64,000 bases of DNA. It comes from Streptomyces cyanogenus. GTDB taxonomy: Bacteria; Actinomycetota; Actinomycetes; Streptomycetales; Streptomycetaceae. Numbering within the stretch: position 1 is the first letter of the stretch; each line of letters opens with the position of its first letter. The stretch is taken from contig NZ_CP071839.1 in the NCBI RefSeq assembly GCF_017526105.1, forward strand, positions 7,540,001-7,604,000, written 5' to 3'. Positions 20,382 through 27,687 of this stretch are shown piece after piece. Made by a program: the position numbers and the translations under genes. The notes beneath the pieces were generated by a model. The model searched no databases, was not told the DNA's origin, and worked only from the letters and a program-made list of their open reading frames with translations.

Positions 20382-21347
20382 TCAGATGACCTTCAGCCGC
20401 ACCAGGGCGCCGAGCGTCAGCGCCCCCGGCAGCAGCGGCAGCCACACGGTGATGAGCCGGTAGGCCAGCACCACCGCCGTGGCCACCGCCGCCGGGCCGC
20501 CCACCGCGACCAGCGCGACGATCAGCGCCGCCTCCACCGAGCCGACCCCGCCGGGTGTGGGCACCAGGGCCACCGCGACCGTCGCGGCCAGGTAGGCCAG
20601 CACCATGTGCCCGGGCGGCACCGGCAGCCGTAGCGCCTGCCCGACCGCGGCCAGTCCGGCCGCCTGGAGCGCGGGGAAGGCCAGCGAGCCGCCCCACAGC
20701 GCCAGCGCGCGGGCCGGCCGCGTGTGCACCGACCGCGCCTCGCCGAGGGCGTCCCGCGCGAACGCGTACACGCGCGTGCGCAGCGGCCGTACGAACACCG
20801 GCACGGCCCCCGCGACGAGCAGCAGGCCCACGGCGCCCAGCAGCAGCGGGAGCGCCGAGCCGTCCGGCAGCAGGGTGCCGAGCCGCAGCGCGTCCGGGAA
20901 CGCGACCAGCAGCGCCGCCAACAGGCCGAGCCGGCCCACGCTCTCGGCCAGCAGGTACAGGACGAGCGCCGCCGAGGAACGGGCCGGCGGCACCCCGCAC
21001 ACGGTCATGAAGCGCAGGTTCACGGCACCCGCGCCGAGCCCGCTCGGCAGCAGATGGTTGGCCGTGGCCGCCGCCAACTGGGTGGCCAGCAACCGCCCCT
21101 TGGGCAGGGGTTGCAGCACCGCGCCCTGCCGGGTGAGCGCGGCGGCCACCCAGGTCAGGCAGGTGGCCGCGGCCGCCGCGAGCAGCCACGGCCAGGACGC
21201 GGTCCTGAGGTGCCCGAAGCCCTCCGCGAGCACCGAGCGGTGCCGGACTGCGGCCACGGCGACGAGCACGAGCGGCACCAGGCACAGCACCTGGCGGACG
21301 GGGACGCGCCGGGGGAGTCGCCCCCGGGGATGCGGGACGGTGGTCAC
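20382..21347 (-). CDS. Lysylphosphatidylglycerol synthase-like transmembrane protein (UPF0104/YbhN type)
   Basis: The 321-aa protein is almost entirely hydrophobic, with about seven to eight helices. It shows the family pattern of LLATQLAAATANHLLPSGLG followed by GAGAVNLRFM, ALVLYLLAESVGRLGLL, and near the end VPTPGGVGSVEAALIVALV and AYRLITVWLPLLPG. Members are integral membrane proteins linked to lipid flipping or the membrane part of aminoacyl-phosphatidylglycerol synthases; the catalytic soluble domain is absent here. The GTG at 21347 has no convincing ribosome site and a shorter start is possible. It is divergent from the ABC exporter and its promoter region lies next to the SoxR-type site. 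Confidence 0.8.
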   Translation of the reverse strand: MTTVPHPRGRLPRRVPVRQVLCLVPLVLVAVAAVRHRSVLAEGFGHLRTASWPWLLAAAAATCLTWVAAALTRQGAVLQPLPKGRLLATQLAAATANHLLPSGLGAGAVNLRFMTVCGVPPARSSAALVLYLLAESVGRLGLLAALLVAFPDALRLGTLLPDGSALPLLLGAVGLLLVAGAVPVFVRPLRTRVYAFARDALGEARSVHTRPARALALWGGSLAFPALQAAGLAAVGQALRLPVPPGHMVLAYLAATVAVALVPTPGGVGSVEAALIVALVAVGGPAAVATAVVLAYRLITVWLPLLPGALTLGALVRLKVI

Positions 21348-21399
21348 ATCCGCACAGGCTTTCCGAGCCGCACCAACGGCGGGTGAAAACCCCGGGACA

Positions 21400-21430
21400 T
21401 TGACCTCAACGATGCTTGAGGTTCTACGTT
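21400..21430 (+). promoter_or_regulatory. SoxR-type operator/promoter of the ABC exporter gene
   Basis: A TTGACC -35 box (21400-21405) is followed by a perfect dyad CCTCAACGATGCTTGAGG (21404-21421) and a TACGTT -10 box (21425-21430). The spacer is 19 bases, the over-long spacing typical of promoters activated by MerR-family proteins. The arms CCTCAA/TTGAGG match the known SoxR box of enterobacteria and streptomycetes. The expected start of transcription falls at or next to the ATG at 21438, and no ribosome site is visible, so the message may be leaderless. SoxR in streptomycetes responds to redox-active compounds. Confidence 0.75.
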
Positions 21431-21437
21431 CTCTCCC

Positions 21438-23333
21438 ATGAGCATGGAGACCACCGCCTGGACGCAACTGCACAGCGTGATGAACGCGCAGTCCGAGCGT
21501 CGCCCGTTCGCCCGCGCCACGCTGCGCCGCATCGCCGCCTTCGCCCGCCCGCACCGTGCCGGCATCGTCCGGTTCGTGCTGCTCGGGGTGGTGACGGCCC
21601 TGCTCGCCGTGGCGACGCCCGTGCTCGCCGGCCGCGTCGTCGACGCGATCGTGGCGGGGCACGACTCCGGCACGGTGGTCGGGCTCGCCCTGCTCATCGC
21701 GCTGGTGGCGCTCGTGGAGGCGGGGCTCGGCATCCTCGGCCGCCGGCTGTCGGCGACGCTCGGGGAGGGACTCATCCTCGACCTCCGGACGGCTGTGTTC
21801 GATCATGTGCAGCGCATGCCTGTCGCGTTCTTCACGCGTACGCGTACGGGCGCGCTGGTCAGCCGTCTCAACAACGACGTGATCGGCGCCCAGCGGGCCT
21901 TCGCCAACACCCTCTCCGGCGTCGTCAGCAACCTGGTCACCCTGCTGCTCACCCTCGCGGTCATGCTCACCCTGTCCTGGCAGATCACCCTGCTCGCACT
22001 GGTGCTGCTGCCGGTCTTCGTGCTGCCCGCCCGCCGCATGGGCCGCCGGATGGCCCGTATGCAGCGGGAGGCGGCGGCGCTGAACGCGGCCATGGGCACC
22101 CGGATGACCGAGCGGTTCTCCGCGCCCGGCGCCACGCTGGTCAAGCTGTTCGGGCGGCCGGAGGAGGAGTCGGCGGAGTTCGCGGCCCGCGCCCGCCGGG
22201 TCCGGGACATCGGCGTGCGCACGGCCACGGCCCAGTCGGTCTTCATCACCTCCCTCACCCTGGTCTCCGCCCTCGCCCTGGCCCTCGTCTACGGCCTCGG
22301 CGGCTGGTTCGCGCTGCGCGGCACCCTGGAGCCCGGCGCGGTGGTCTCCCTCGCCCTGCTGCTGACCCGGCTGTACGCCCCGCTGACCGCGCTCGCCGGG
22401 GCCCGGGTCGAGGTGATGAGCGCGCTCGTCAGCTTCGAGCGGGTCTTCGAGGTGCTCGACCTGGAGCCGCTCATCACGGAGAAACCGGACGCCCGCGAGG
22501 TGCCCGAGGGGCCGGTCGCCGTCGAGTTCGAGAACGTCCGCTTCTCGTACCCGGCCGCCGACCAGGTCTCCCTCGCCTCCCTGGAGGAGGTCGCCGCGCT
22601 CGACACCCGCGGCGGCTCGGAGGTGCTGCACGGCATCTCCTTCCGCGCCGAGCCCGGCCGTACCGTCGCCCTGGTCGGCTCCTCCGGTGCCGGCAAGTCG
22701 ACCATCGCGCAGCTTCTGCCGCGCCTGTACGACGTCGACGCGGGTGCCGTCCGCATCGGCGGGGTCGACGTACGGGAGCTGACCGCCGCGTCCCTGCGGG
22801 CCACGCTCGGCATGGTCACCCAGGACGGCCACCTCTTCCACGACACCGTCCGCGCCAACCTGCTGCTGGCCCGCCCGGACGCGGGGGACGAGGAGCTGTG
22901 GGACGCCCTCGGCCGCGCCCGCCTCGCCGACGTCGTACGGTCCCTGCCCGACGGTCTGGACACGGTCGTCGGCGAGCGCGGTTACCGGCTCTCCGGCGGC
23001 GAGCGCCAGCGCATGACCATCGCCCGGCTGCTGCTGGCCCGCCAGCGCGTGGTCATCCTGGACGAGGCCACCGCGCACCTGGACAACGCCTCCGAGGCGG
23101 CCGTCCAGGAGGCGCTCACCGAGGCCCTGGAGGGCCGCACCGCCGTGGTCATCGCCCACCGCCTGTCCACGGTGCGGGCCGCCGACCAGATCCTGGTCGT
23201 GGAGTCCGGCCGCATCGTGGAGCGCGGCACGCACGCGGAACTCCTGGCGGCGGACGGACGCTACGCCGAGCTGTACCGCACCCAGTTCGCCCGACGGGAC
23301 GAGACCCCGGACGCGGTGGCACCGACGGCCTGA
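21438..23333 (+). CDS. ABC transporter, fused permease and ATP-binding half-transporter
   Basis: The 631-aa protein is an exporter-type half-transporter that should work as a dimer. Six transmembrane helices occupy about residues 40-320 (VLLGVVTALLAVATPVLAG, LALLIALVALVEAGLGILG, TLLLTLAVMLTLSWQITLL). The nucleotide-binding domain has Walker A VGSSGAGKST, the signature RLSGGERQR, Walker B RVVILDEAT and the H-loop IAHRLST. Its promoter carries a SoxR-type site, and from memory an ABC exporter is among the SoxR targets of S. coelicolor. It probably expels redox-active or toxic small molecules. A second ATG at 21444 could be used instead. Confidence 0.92.
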   Translation: MSMETTAWTQLHSVMNAQSERRPFARATLRRIAAFARPHRAGIVRFVLLGVVTALLAVATPVLAGRVVDAIVAGHDSGTVVGLALLIALVALVEAGLGILGRRLSATLGEGLILDLRTAVFDHVQRMPVAFFTRTRTGALVSRLNNDVIGAQRAFANTLSGVVSNLVTLLLTLAVMLTLSWQITLLALVLLPVFVLPARRMGRRMARMQREAAALNAAMGTRMTERFSAPGATLVKLFGRPEEESAEFAARARRVRDIGVRTATAQSVFITSLTLVSALALALVYGLGGWFALRGTLEPGAVVSLALLLTRLYAPLTALAGARVEVMSALVSFERVFEVLDLEPLITEKPDAREVPEGPVAVEFENVRFSYPAADQVSLASLEEVAALDTRGGSEVLHGISFRAEPGRTVALVGSSGAGKSTIAQLLPRLYDVDAGAVRIGGVDVRELTAASLRATLGMVTQDGHLFHDTVRANLLLARPDAGDEELWDALGRARLADVVRSLPDGLDTVVGERGYRLSGGERQRMTIARLLLARQRVVILDEATAHLDNASEAAVQEALTEALEGRTAVVIAHRLSTVRAADQILVVESGRIVERGTHAELLAADGRYAELYRTQFARRDETPDAVAPTA

Positions 23334-23393
23334 TTCCCGGGCCGGCCCGACGACCGAGAGGGCCTGGTTCCGGGCCGGCCTGACGACCGAGAC
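23327..23393. repeat. Two-copy 33-34-bp repeat over the ABC gene stop
   Basis: Positions 23327-23360 and 23361-23393 are near-identical units (GGCCTGATTCCCGGGCCGGC and continuation). The first includes the exporter's TGA stop; in the second it reads TGG. It is the smallest of the gene-end duplications in the window. Confidence 0.75.
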
Positions 23394-23415
23394 GGCGGGC
23401 CGGTCCCCCGGGACG

Positions 23416-23453
23416 GCCCGGCCGGCCGGTGGCTTCCCCGGGCGCCGTTTTTT
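23416..23453 (+). terminator. Possible intrinsic terminator after the ABC exporter
   Basis: GCCCGG (23416-23421) can pair with CCGGGC (23438-23443), followed after four bases by a run of six T (23448-23453), very rare in this GC-rich sequence. An alternative outer pairing is GGTGGC/GCCACC around the T-run. It lies about 85 bases beyond the exporter stop. Confidence 0.45.
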
Positions 23454-23484
23454 CGCCACCGCTGTTCCGGATTCACCGTTCCAC

Positions 23485-23513
23485 TTGACGTCCCTGGTCC
23501 GTACCTTTAGCTT
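23485..23513 (+). promoter_or_regulatory. Candidate housekeeping-type promoter of the small secreted-protein gene
   Basis: TTGACG (23485-23490) and TAGCTT (23508-23513) are separated by 17 bases, matching the principal sigma-factor pattern. Transcription would start near 23520, leaving a leader of roughly 85 bases before the ATG at 23607. Confidence 0.5.
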
Positions 23514-23606
23514 CACGCCTTAAACAAAGCCCCGCAGGCCCCAACGGCAGACTGTCCCCCGCTGTTGGGCCTGCGGCCTCCCCCCACCGAAAGGCCGCCC
23601 GCGCAC

Positions 23607-23927
23607 ATGGCCAGACCCCTCCCCGCGGCCGGGTCGCTCGCCGCACTGTCCCTCGCCGACGCCCTGCTCACGGCCGCACCCGTGCCGGCGGCCACCGCCG
23701 CTACCGCCGCCCTGCCCACCGGATCCGTCACGGTGGTCAACGCCGCGAGCGGCAGGTGCCTGGACGCCAGGGCGGCCGGCACCGCCGACGGCACCGTCGT
23801 GCAGCAGTACGCCTGCAACGTCACCGTCTCCCTCGGCGGCACCGGCACCATCAGTCACGTCGTCAACAACACCGGAGGACCCTCCAACGCGACGACCAAC
23901 GTCGCGAACCTCGTCCGCTACCCGTGA
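23607..23927 (+). CDS. Short secreted protein, truncated ricin-type lectin remnant
   Basis: The 106-aa product has a weak signal-peptide-like start (ARPLPAAGSLAALSLADALL, then AAPVPAATA). It then begins a ricin-B beta-trefoil repeat (VVNAASGRCLDARAAGTADG, VVQQYACN). Instead of the remaining trefoil repeats it continues VSLGGTGTISHVVNNTGGPS and stops. A full ricin domain needs about 120 residues with QxW motifs, so this looks like the leftover of a larger secreted glycosidase or lectin after internal deletion. The candidate promoter upstream suggests it may still be expressed. Function is doubtful and it may be a pseudogene. Confidence 0.55.
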   Translation: MARPLPAAGSLAALSLADALLTAAPVPAATAATAALPTGSVTVVNAASGRCLDARAAGTADGTVVQQYACNVTVSLGGTGTISHVVNNTGGPSNATTNVANLVRYP

Positions 23928-24018
23928 CCAGGGGATGGCCTCCGGCACGTGTGACCCGGCGTGACCTGGATACGCGGTCTGCACGGCTCCCCCGACCGTC
24001 CGGAAGGTCATCCCCGCC

Positions 24019-24546
24019 ATGACCAGTGCTTCCCACCACTCCGAGATCACCCTCCGGGTCAACGGCAAACCCCACACCCTGCGCGTCGACCACCGGCGCG
24101 TCCTGCTCGACCTGCTGCGTGAGGACCTCGACCTCACCGGGTCCAAGAAGGGCTGCGACCACGGCCAGTGCGGTGCCTGCACCGTGCTGGTCGACGGCCG
24201 CCGGCTCAACAGCTGTCTGCTGCTCGCCGTGACCCTCGACGGCAGCGAGATCACCACCGTCGAGGGCCTGGGCGGCGACGGCGAGGAGCCGCACCCGCTG
24301 CAGCGGGCCTTCCTGGACCGCGACGCCTTCCAGTGCGGCTACTGCACCCCCGGCCAGCTCTGCTCCGCCGTGGGCATGCTCGCCGAGGCCGCGGCCGGCC
24401 ACCCCTCCCACGTCACCGGCCCGGAAACCCCCGCCGGCCCGCCCGTGGCGCTGGACCGGACCGAGATCCGCGAGCGGATGAGCGGCAACCTGTGCCGCTG
24501 CGGCGCCTACCCGCGCATCGTCGAGGCGATCGAGGACGTGATCTGA
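24019..24546 (+). CDS. Molybdenum hydroxylase small subunit, two [2Fe-2S] clusters
   Basis: The 175-aa iron-sulfur subunit of a xanthine dehydrogenase/aldehyde oxidoreductase (PaoA/YagT-like) carries electrons from the molybdenum site to FAD. The plant-ferredoxin-type cluster is bound by GCDHGQCGACTVLVDG with a further Cys in LNSCLLL. The second cluster uses CGYCTPGQLC and LCRCGAYPRIVEAI. The insert near residues 125-150 is proline-rich. The stop is directly followed by the GTG of the FAD subunit, the first gene pair of a four-gene operon. Confidence 0.93.
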   Translation: MTSASHHSEITLRVNGKPHTLRVDHRRVLLDLLREDLDLTGSKKGCDHGQCGACTVLVDGRRLNSCLLLAVTLDGSEITTVEGLGGDGEEPHPLQRAFLDRDAFQCGYCTPGQLCSAVGMLAEAAAGHPSHVTGPETPAGPPVALDRTEIRERMSGNLCRCGAYPRIVEAIEDVI

Positions 24547-25542
24547 GTGAACGGGTTCGGATACGTGCGGCCCGGCAGCGTCCAGGAGGCGGTCGAGGCG
24601 TACGCCGCCCAGCCCGGCGCCCGCTACCTCGCCGGCGGCACCAACCTGGTCGACCTGCTGAAACTCGGCGTGGAACGGCCCACCGCCCTCATCGACATCG
24701 GCCGGCTGCCGCTGGACGGCATCGAGGAGCTGCCCGACGGCTCCCTCCGGGTGGGCGCCACCGTGCGCAACAGCGACCTGGCCGCCGACCCGCGGGTCCG
24801 TGAACGCTGGCCGGCGCTGTCCCAGGCACTCCTCGCGGGTGCCTCCGCACAGCTGCGCAACGCCGCCACCACCGGCGGCAACCTGCTCCAGCGCACCCGC
24901 TGCCCCTACTTCCAGGACCTGGACAAACCCTGCAACAAACGGGAGCCGGGCAGCGGCTGCGGCGCCCGGGACGGCGTCCACCGCGACCACGCCGTCCTCG
25001 GCCACTCCGCGCAGTGCATCGCCACGAACCCGTCCGACATGGCCGTCGCCCTCGCCGCCCTGGACGCCCAGATCGAGCTGTACGGCACCGATGGCCCCCG
25101 GCGCCTGCCGGCCGCCGACTTCCACCGGCTGCCCGGCGAGCATCCCGAGCGGGACAGCTGGATCCGCCCCGGCGAACTGATCACCGGCATCGTGCTCCCG
25201 GCCGCCACCGCCGGCATCCCGTCCGCCTACCGCAAGGCCCGGGACCGGGCGTCGTACGCCTTCGCCCTCGCCTCCGTGGCCGTCCTGCTGCGGGTCAGGG
25301 ACGGCGTCGTCGACCAGGTGGGCATCGCGTTCGGCGGTCTCGCCCACCGGCCCTGGCGGGCCCGGCACAGCGAGCTGGCCCTGCTGGGCGCCCACGCCAC
25401 CCCCGCCGCCTTCGAGGGCGCCGTGGCCCTCGAACTCGCGCACGCCGAGCCGCTGCGGGACAACGCCTACAAGGTGTTCCTCGCCCGCAGCCTCGCCCTG
25501 GACGTCCTGAACCGACTCGCCCCGGCGCCCGCCCCGGCCTGA
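24547..25542 (+). CDS. Molybdenum hydroxylase FAD-binding subunit, with extra iron-sulfur motif
   Basis: The 331-aa subunit (PaoB/YagS-like) binds FAD through ARYLAGGTNLVDLLKLGV and NAATTGGNLLQRTRC. It then has a cysteine-rich insert, TRCPYFQDLDKPCNKREPGS, followed by GCGARDG and SAQC. That set of cysteines is the hallmark of the aldehyde oxidoreductase subgroup whose FAD subunit carries a [4Fe-4S] cluster. The C-terminal domain (SYAFALASVAVLLRVRDG, AFGGLAHRPWRA) is typical of CO-dehydrogenase flavoprotein subunits. The GTG start abuts the stop of the small subunit. Confidence 0.92.
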   Translation: MNGFGYVRPGSVQEAVEAYAAQPGARYLAGGTNLVDLLKLGVERPTALIDIGRLPLDGIEELPDGSLRVGATVRNSDLAADPRVRERWPALSQALLAGASAQLRNAATTGGNLLQRTRCPYFQDLDKPCNKREPGSGCGARDGVHRDHAVLGHSAQCIATNPSDMAVALAALDAQIELYGTDGPRRLPAADFHRLPGEHPERDSWIRPGELITGIVLPAATAGIPSAYRKARDRASYAFALASVAVLLRVRDGVVDQVGIAFGGLAHRPWRARHSELALLGAHATPAAFEGAVALELAHAEPLRDNAYKVFLARSLALDVLNRLAPAPAPA

Positions 25543-25572
25543 GCCGTCACCGCAGGAGCAGGAGGATCCCCC

Positions 25573-27687
25573 ATGACCGGCACGACCGGCACGACCGGCA
25601 CCGCCCTGGGCGCCCCCGCCGAGCGCCGCGAGGGACGCCAGAAGGTCACCGGCGCCGCCCGCTACGCCGCCGAGTACACCCTGCCCGGCCGGGCCCACGC
25701 CTGGCCGGTGCCCGCCGCGGTGGCCCGCGGCCGGGTCCGCGCCGTCGACACCTCGGCCGCCCTCGCCCTGCCGGGTGTCCTCGCCGTCCTCACCCCCGGC
25801 GACGCACCCCGGCTCGCCGAGCCCGACGACCACACCCTCGCCGTGCTGCAGAGCCCGGACGTGCCGCACCGCGGCTGGTGCGTGGCCCTGGCCGTCGCCG
25901 AGACCCCGGAGGCCGCCCGCGCCGCCGCCCGGGCCGTCCGGATCACCTACGACACCGCGCCCCACGACACCGCCCTCACCGAGGACCACCCGGACGCCTA
26001 CGTGCCCGAGCAGGTCTACAACCAGCCCGGCCGGCTCCAGCACGGCGACCCGGAGGCCGCCTACGCCGCCTCCGAGATCCGCGTCGACGTCACCTACCGG
26101 GTGCCGCCCCTGCACAACCACCCCATGGAGCCGCACGCCACCACGGCCCACTGGGACGGGGACCGGCTCACCGTGTACACCTCCAGCCAGGGCGGTACGA
26201 CCGTGCGGTCGGTGCTCGCGCAGCTGTTCCGGCTGCCCGAGGAGCGGATCACCGTCGTCGCCGAGCACGTCGGCGGCGGATTCGGGTCCAAGGGGACCCC
26301 GCGCCCCGACCTCGTCCTCGCCGCGCTGGCCGCCCGGCACACCGGCCGGCCCGTCACCGTGGCCCACCCCCGCCGTCAGCTGCCCACCGTCGTCGGCCAC
26401 CGCGCCCCCACCGTGCAGCGGCTGCGGCTCGGCGCGCGCCCGGACGGCCGGCTCACCGCCCTGCTGCACGAGGTCACCACCCACACCTCGCGGGTACGGG
26501 AGTTCGTGGAGCAGGCCGCGGTGGTGTCCCGCGTCATGTACGCCACCCCGGCCCTGCTCAGCACCCACCGGGTGGTCCCGCTGGACGTGCCGAGCCCGTC
26601 CTGGATGCGCGCACCCGGCGAGGCGCCCGGCATGTACGCCCTGGAGTCCGCCGTGGACGAACTCGCCGACGTGCTCGGCCTGGACCCGGTGGAGCTGCGC
26701 GTCCGCAACGAACCGGACCGCGAACCCGGCAGCGGCGACCCGTTCAGCAGCCGCCACCTCGTCGAGTGCCTGCGCGAGGGCGCCCGCCGCTTCGGCTGGG
26801 CCGGCCGCGACCCGCACCCCGGCGTCCGCCGCGAGGGCCCCTTCCTGCTCGGCACCGGCGTGGCCGCCGCGACCTACCCCGCCCAGGCCTCCCCGTCCAC
26901 CGCCGCCGCCCGCGCCCTGCCCGACGGCACCTTCCTCGTCCGCATCAACGCCACCGACATCGGCACCGGGGCCCGTACCGTCCTCGCCCAGGTGGCCGCC
27001 GACGCCCTCGGCGTGCCCCTGGACCGGGTGCGCGCCGAGGTAGGCCACAGCGACCTGCCCCCGGCCCCGCTGGCGGGCGGCTCCATGGGCACCGCATCCT
27101 GGGGCTGGGCCGTCCACGAGGCCTGCGCCGACCTGGCGTCCCGGCTGGCCGCGCACACCGGACCGCTGCCCGCCGAGGGGATCGAGACCCGCGCGGACAC
27201 CTCCGGGAAGGCCGACGCCGACAGCCCCTGGGCGCGGCACGCGTTCGGCGCGCACTTCGCCGAGGTCGCCGTCGACACCGTCACCGGCGAGACCCGGGTG
27301 CGCCGGCTGCTCGGCGTCTACGCCGCCGGGCGCATCCTCAACGCCCGTACCGCGCGCTCCCAGTTCACCGGCGGCATGATCATGGGTCTCGGTATGGCCC
27401 TCACCGAGGGCAGCACCCTGGACCCGGCGTTCGGCGACTTCACCGAGGCCGACCTCGCCTCCTACCACGTCCCCGTCCACGCCGACGTCCCGGACGTCGA
27501 GGCCGACTGGATCGACGAGGACGACCCCCACCTCAACCCCATGGGCAGCAAGGGCATCGGCGAGATCGGCATCGTCGGCACCGCGGCCGCCCTCGGCAAC
27601 GCCGTCCACCACGCCACCGGCATCCGCTTCCGCGAACTCCCCCTCACCCCCGACCGGATCCTCGCCGGCCTGCTGTCCGAGGGCTGA
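25573..27687 (+). CDS. Molybdopterin-binding large subunit of aldehyde/xanthine dehydrogenase
   Basis: The 704-aa catalytic subunit (PaoC/YagR-like) holds the molybdenum cofactor and hydroxylates an aldehyde or N-heterocycle. Recognisable parts are GRQKVTGAARYAAEYTLPG at the N-terminus, VPPLHNHPMEPHATTAHW, VGGGFGSKGTPRPD (cofactor loop), PSWMRAPGEAPGMYALES, and the C-terminal NPMGSKGIGEIGIVGTAAAL, which contains the expected active-site Glu. The ATG at 25573 follows AGGAGG. Its stop shares one base with the ATG of a GH65 gene, so translation is coupled. No cofactor-maturation gene is in this operon. Confidence 0.93.
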   Translation: MTGTTGTTGTALGAPAERREGRQKVTGAARYAAEYTLPGRAHAWPVPAAVARGRVRAVDTSAALALPGVLAVLTPGDAPRLAEPDDHTLAVLQSPDVPHRGWCVALAVAETPEAARAAARAVRITYDTAPHDTALTEDHPDAYVPEQVYNQPGRLQHGDPEAAYAASEIRVDVTYRVPPLHNHPMEPHATTAHWDGDRLTVYTSSQGGTTVRSVLAQLFRLPEERITVVAEHVGGGFGSKGTPRPDLVLAALAARHTGRPVTVAHPRRQLPTVVGHRAPTVQRLRLGARPDGRLTALLHEVTTHTSRVREFVEQAAVVSRVMYATPALLSTHRVVPLDVPSPSWMRAPGEAPGMYALESAVDELADVLGLDPVELRVRNEPDREPGSGDPFSSRHLVECLREGARRFGWAGRDPHPGVRREGPFLLGTGVAAATYPAQASPSTAAARALPDGTFLVRINATDIGTGARTVLAQVAADALGVPLDRVRAEVGHSDLPPAPLAGGSMGTASWGWAVHEACADLASRLAAHTGPLPAEGIETRADTSGKADADSPWARHAFGAHFAEVAVDTVTGETRVRRLLGVYAAGRILNARTARSQFTGGMIMGLGMALTEGSTLDPAFGDFTEADLASYHVPVHADVPDVEADWIDEDDPHLNPMGSKGIGEIGIVGTAAALGNAVHHATGIRFRELPLTPDRILAGLLSEG

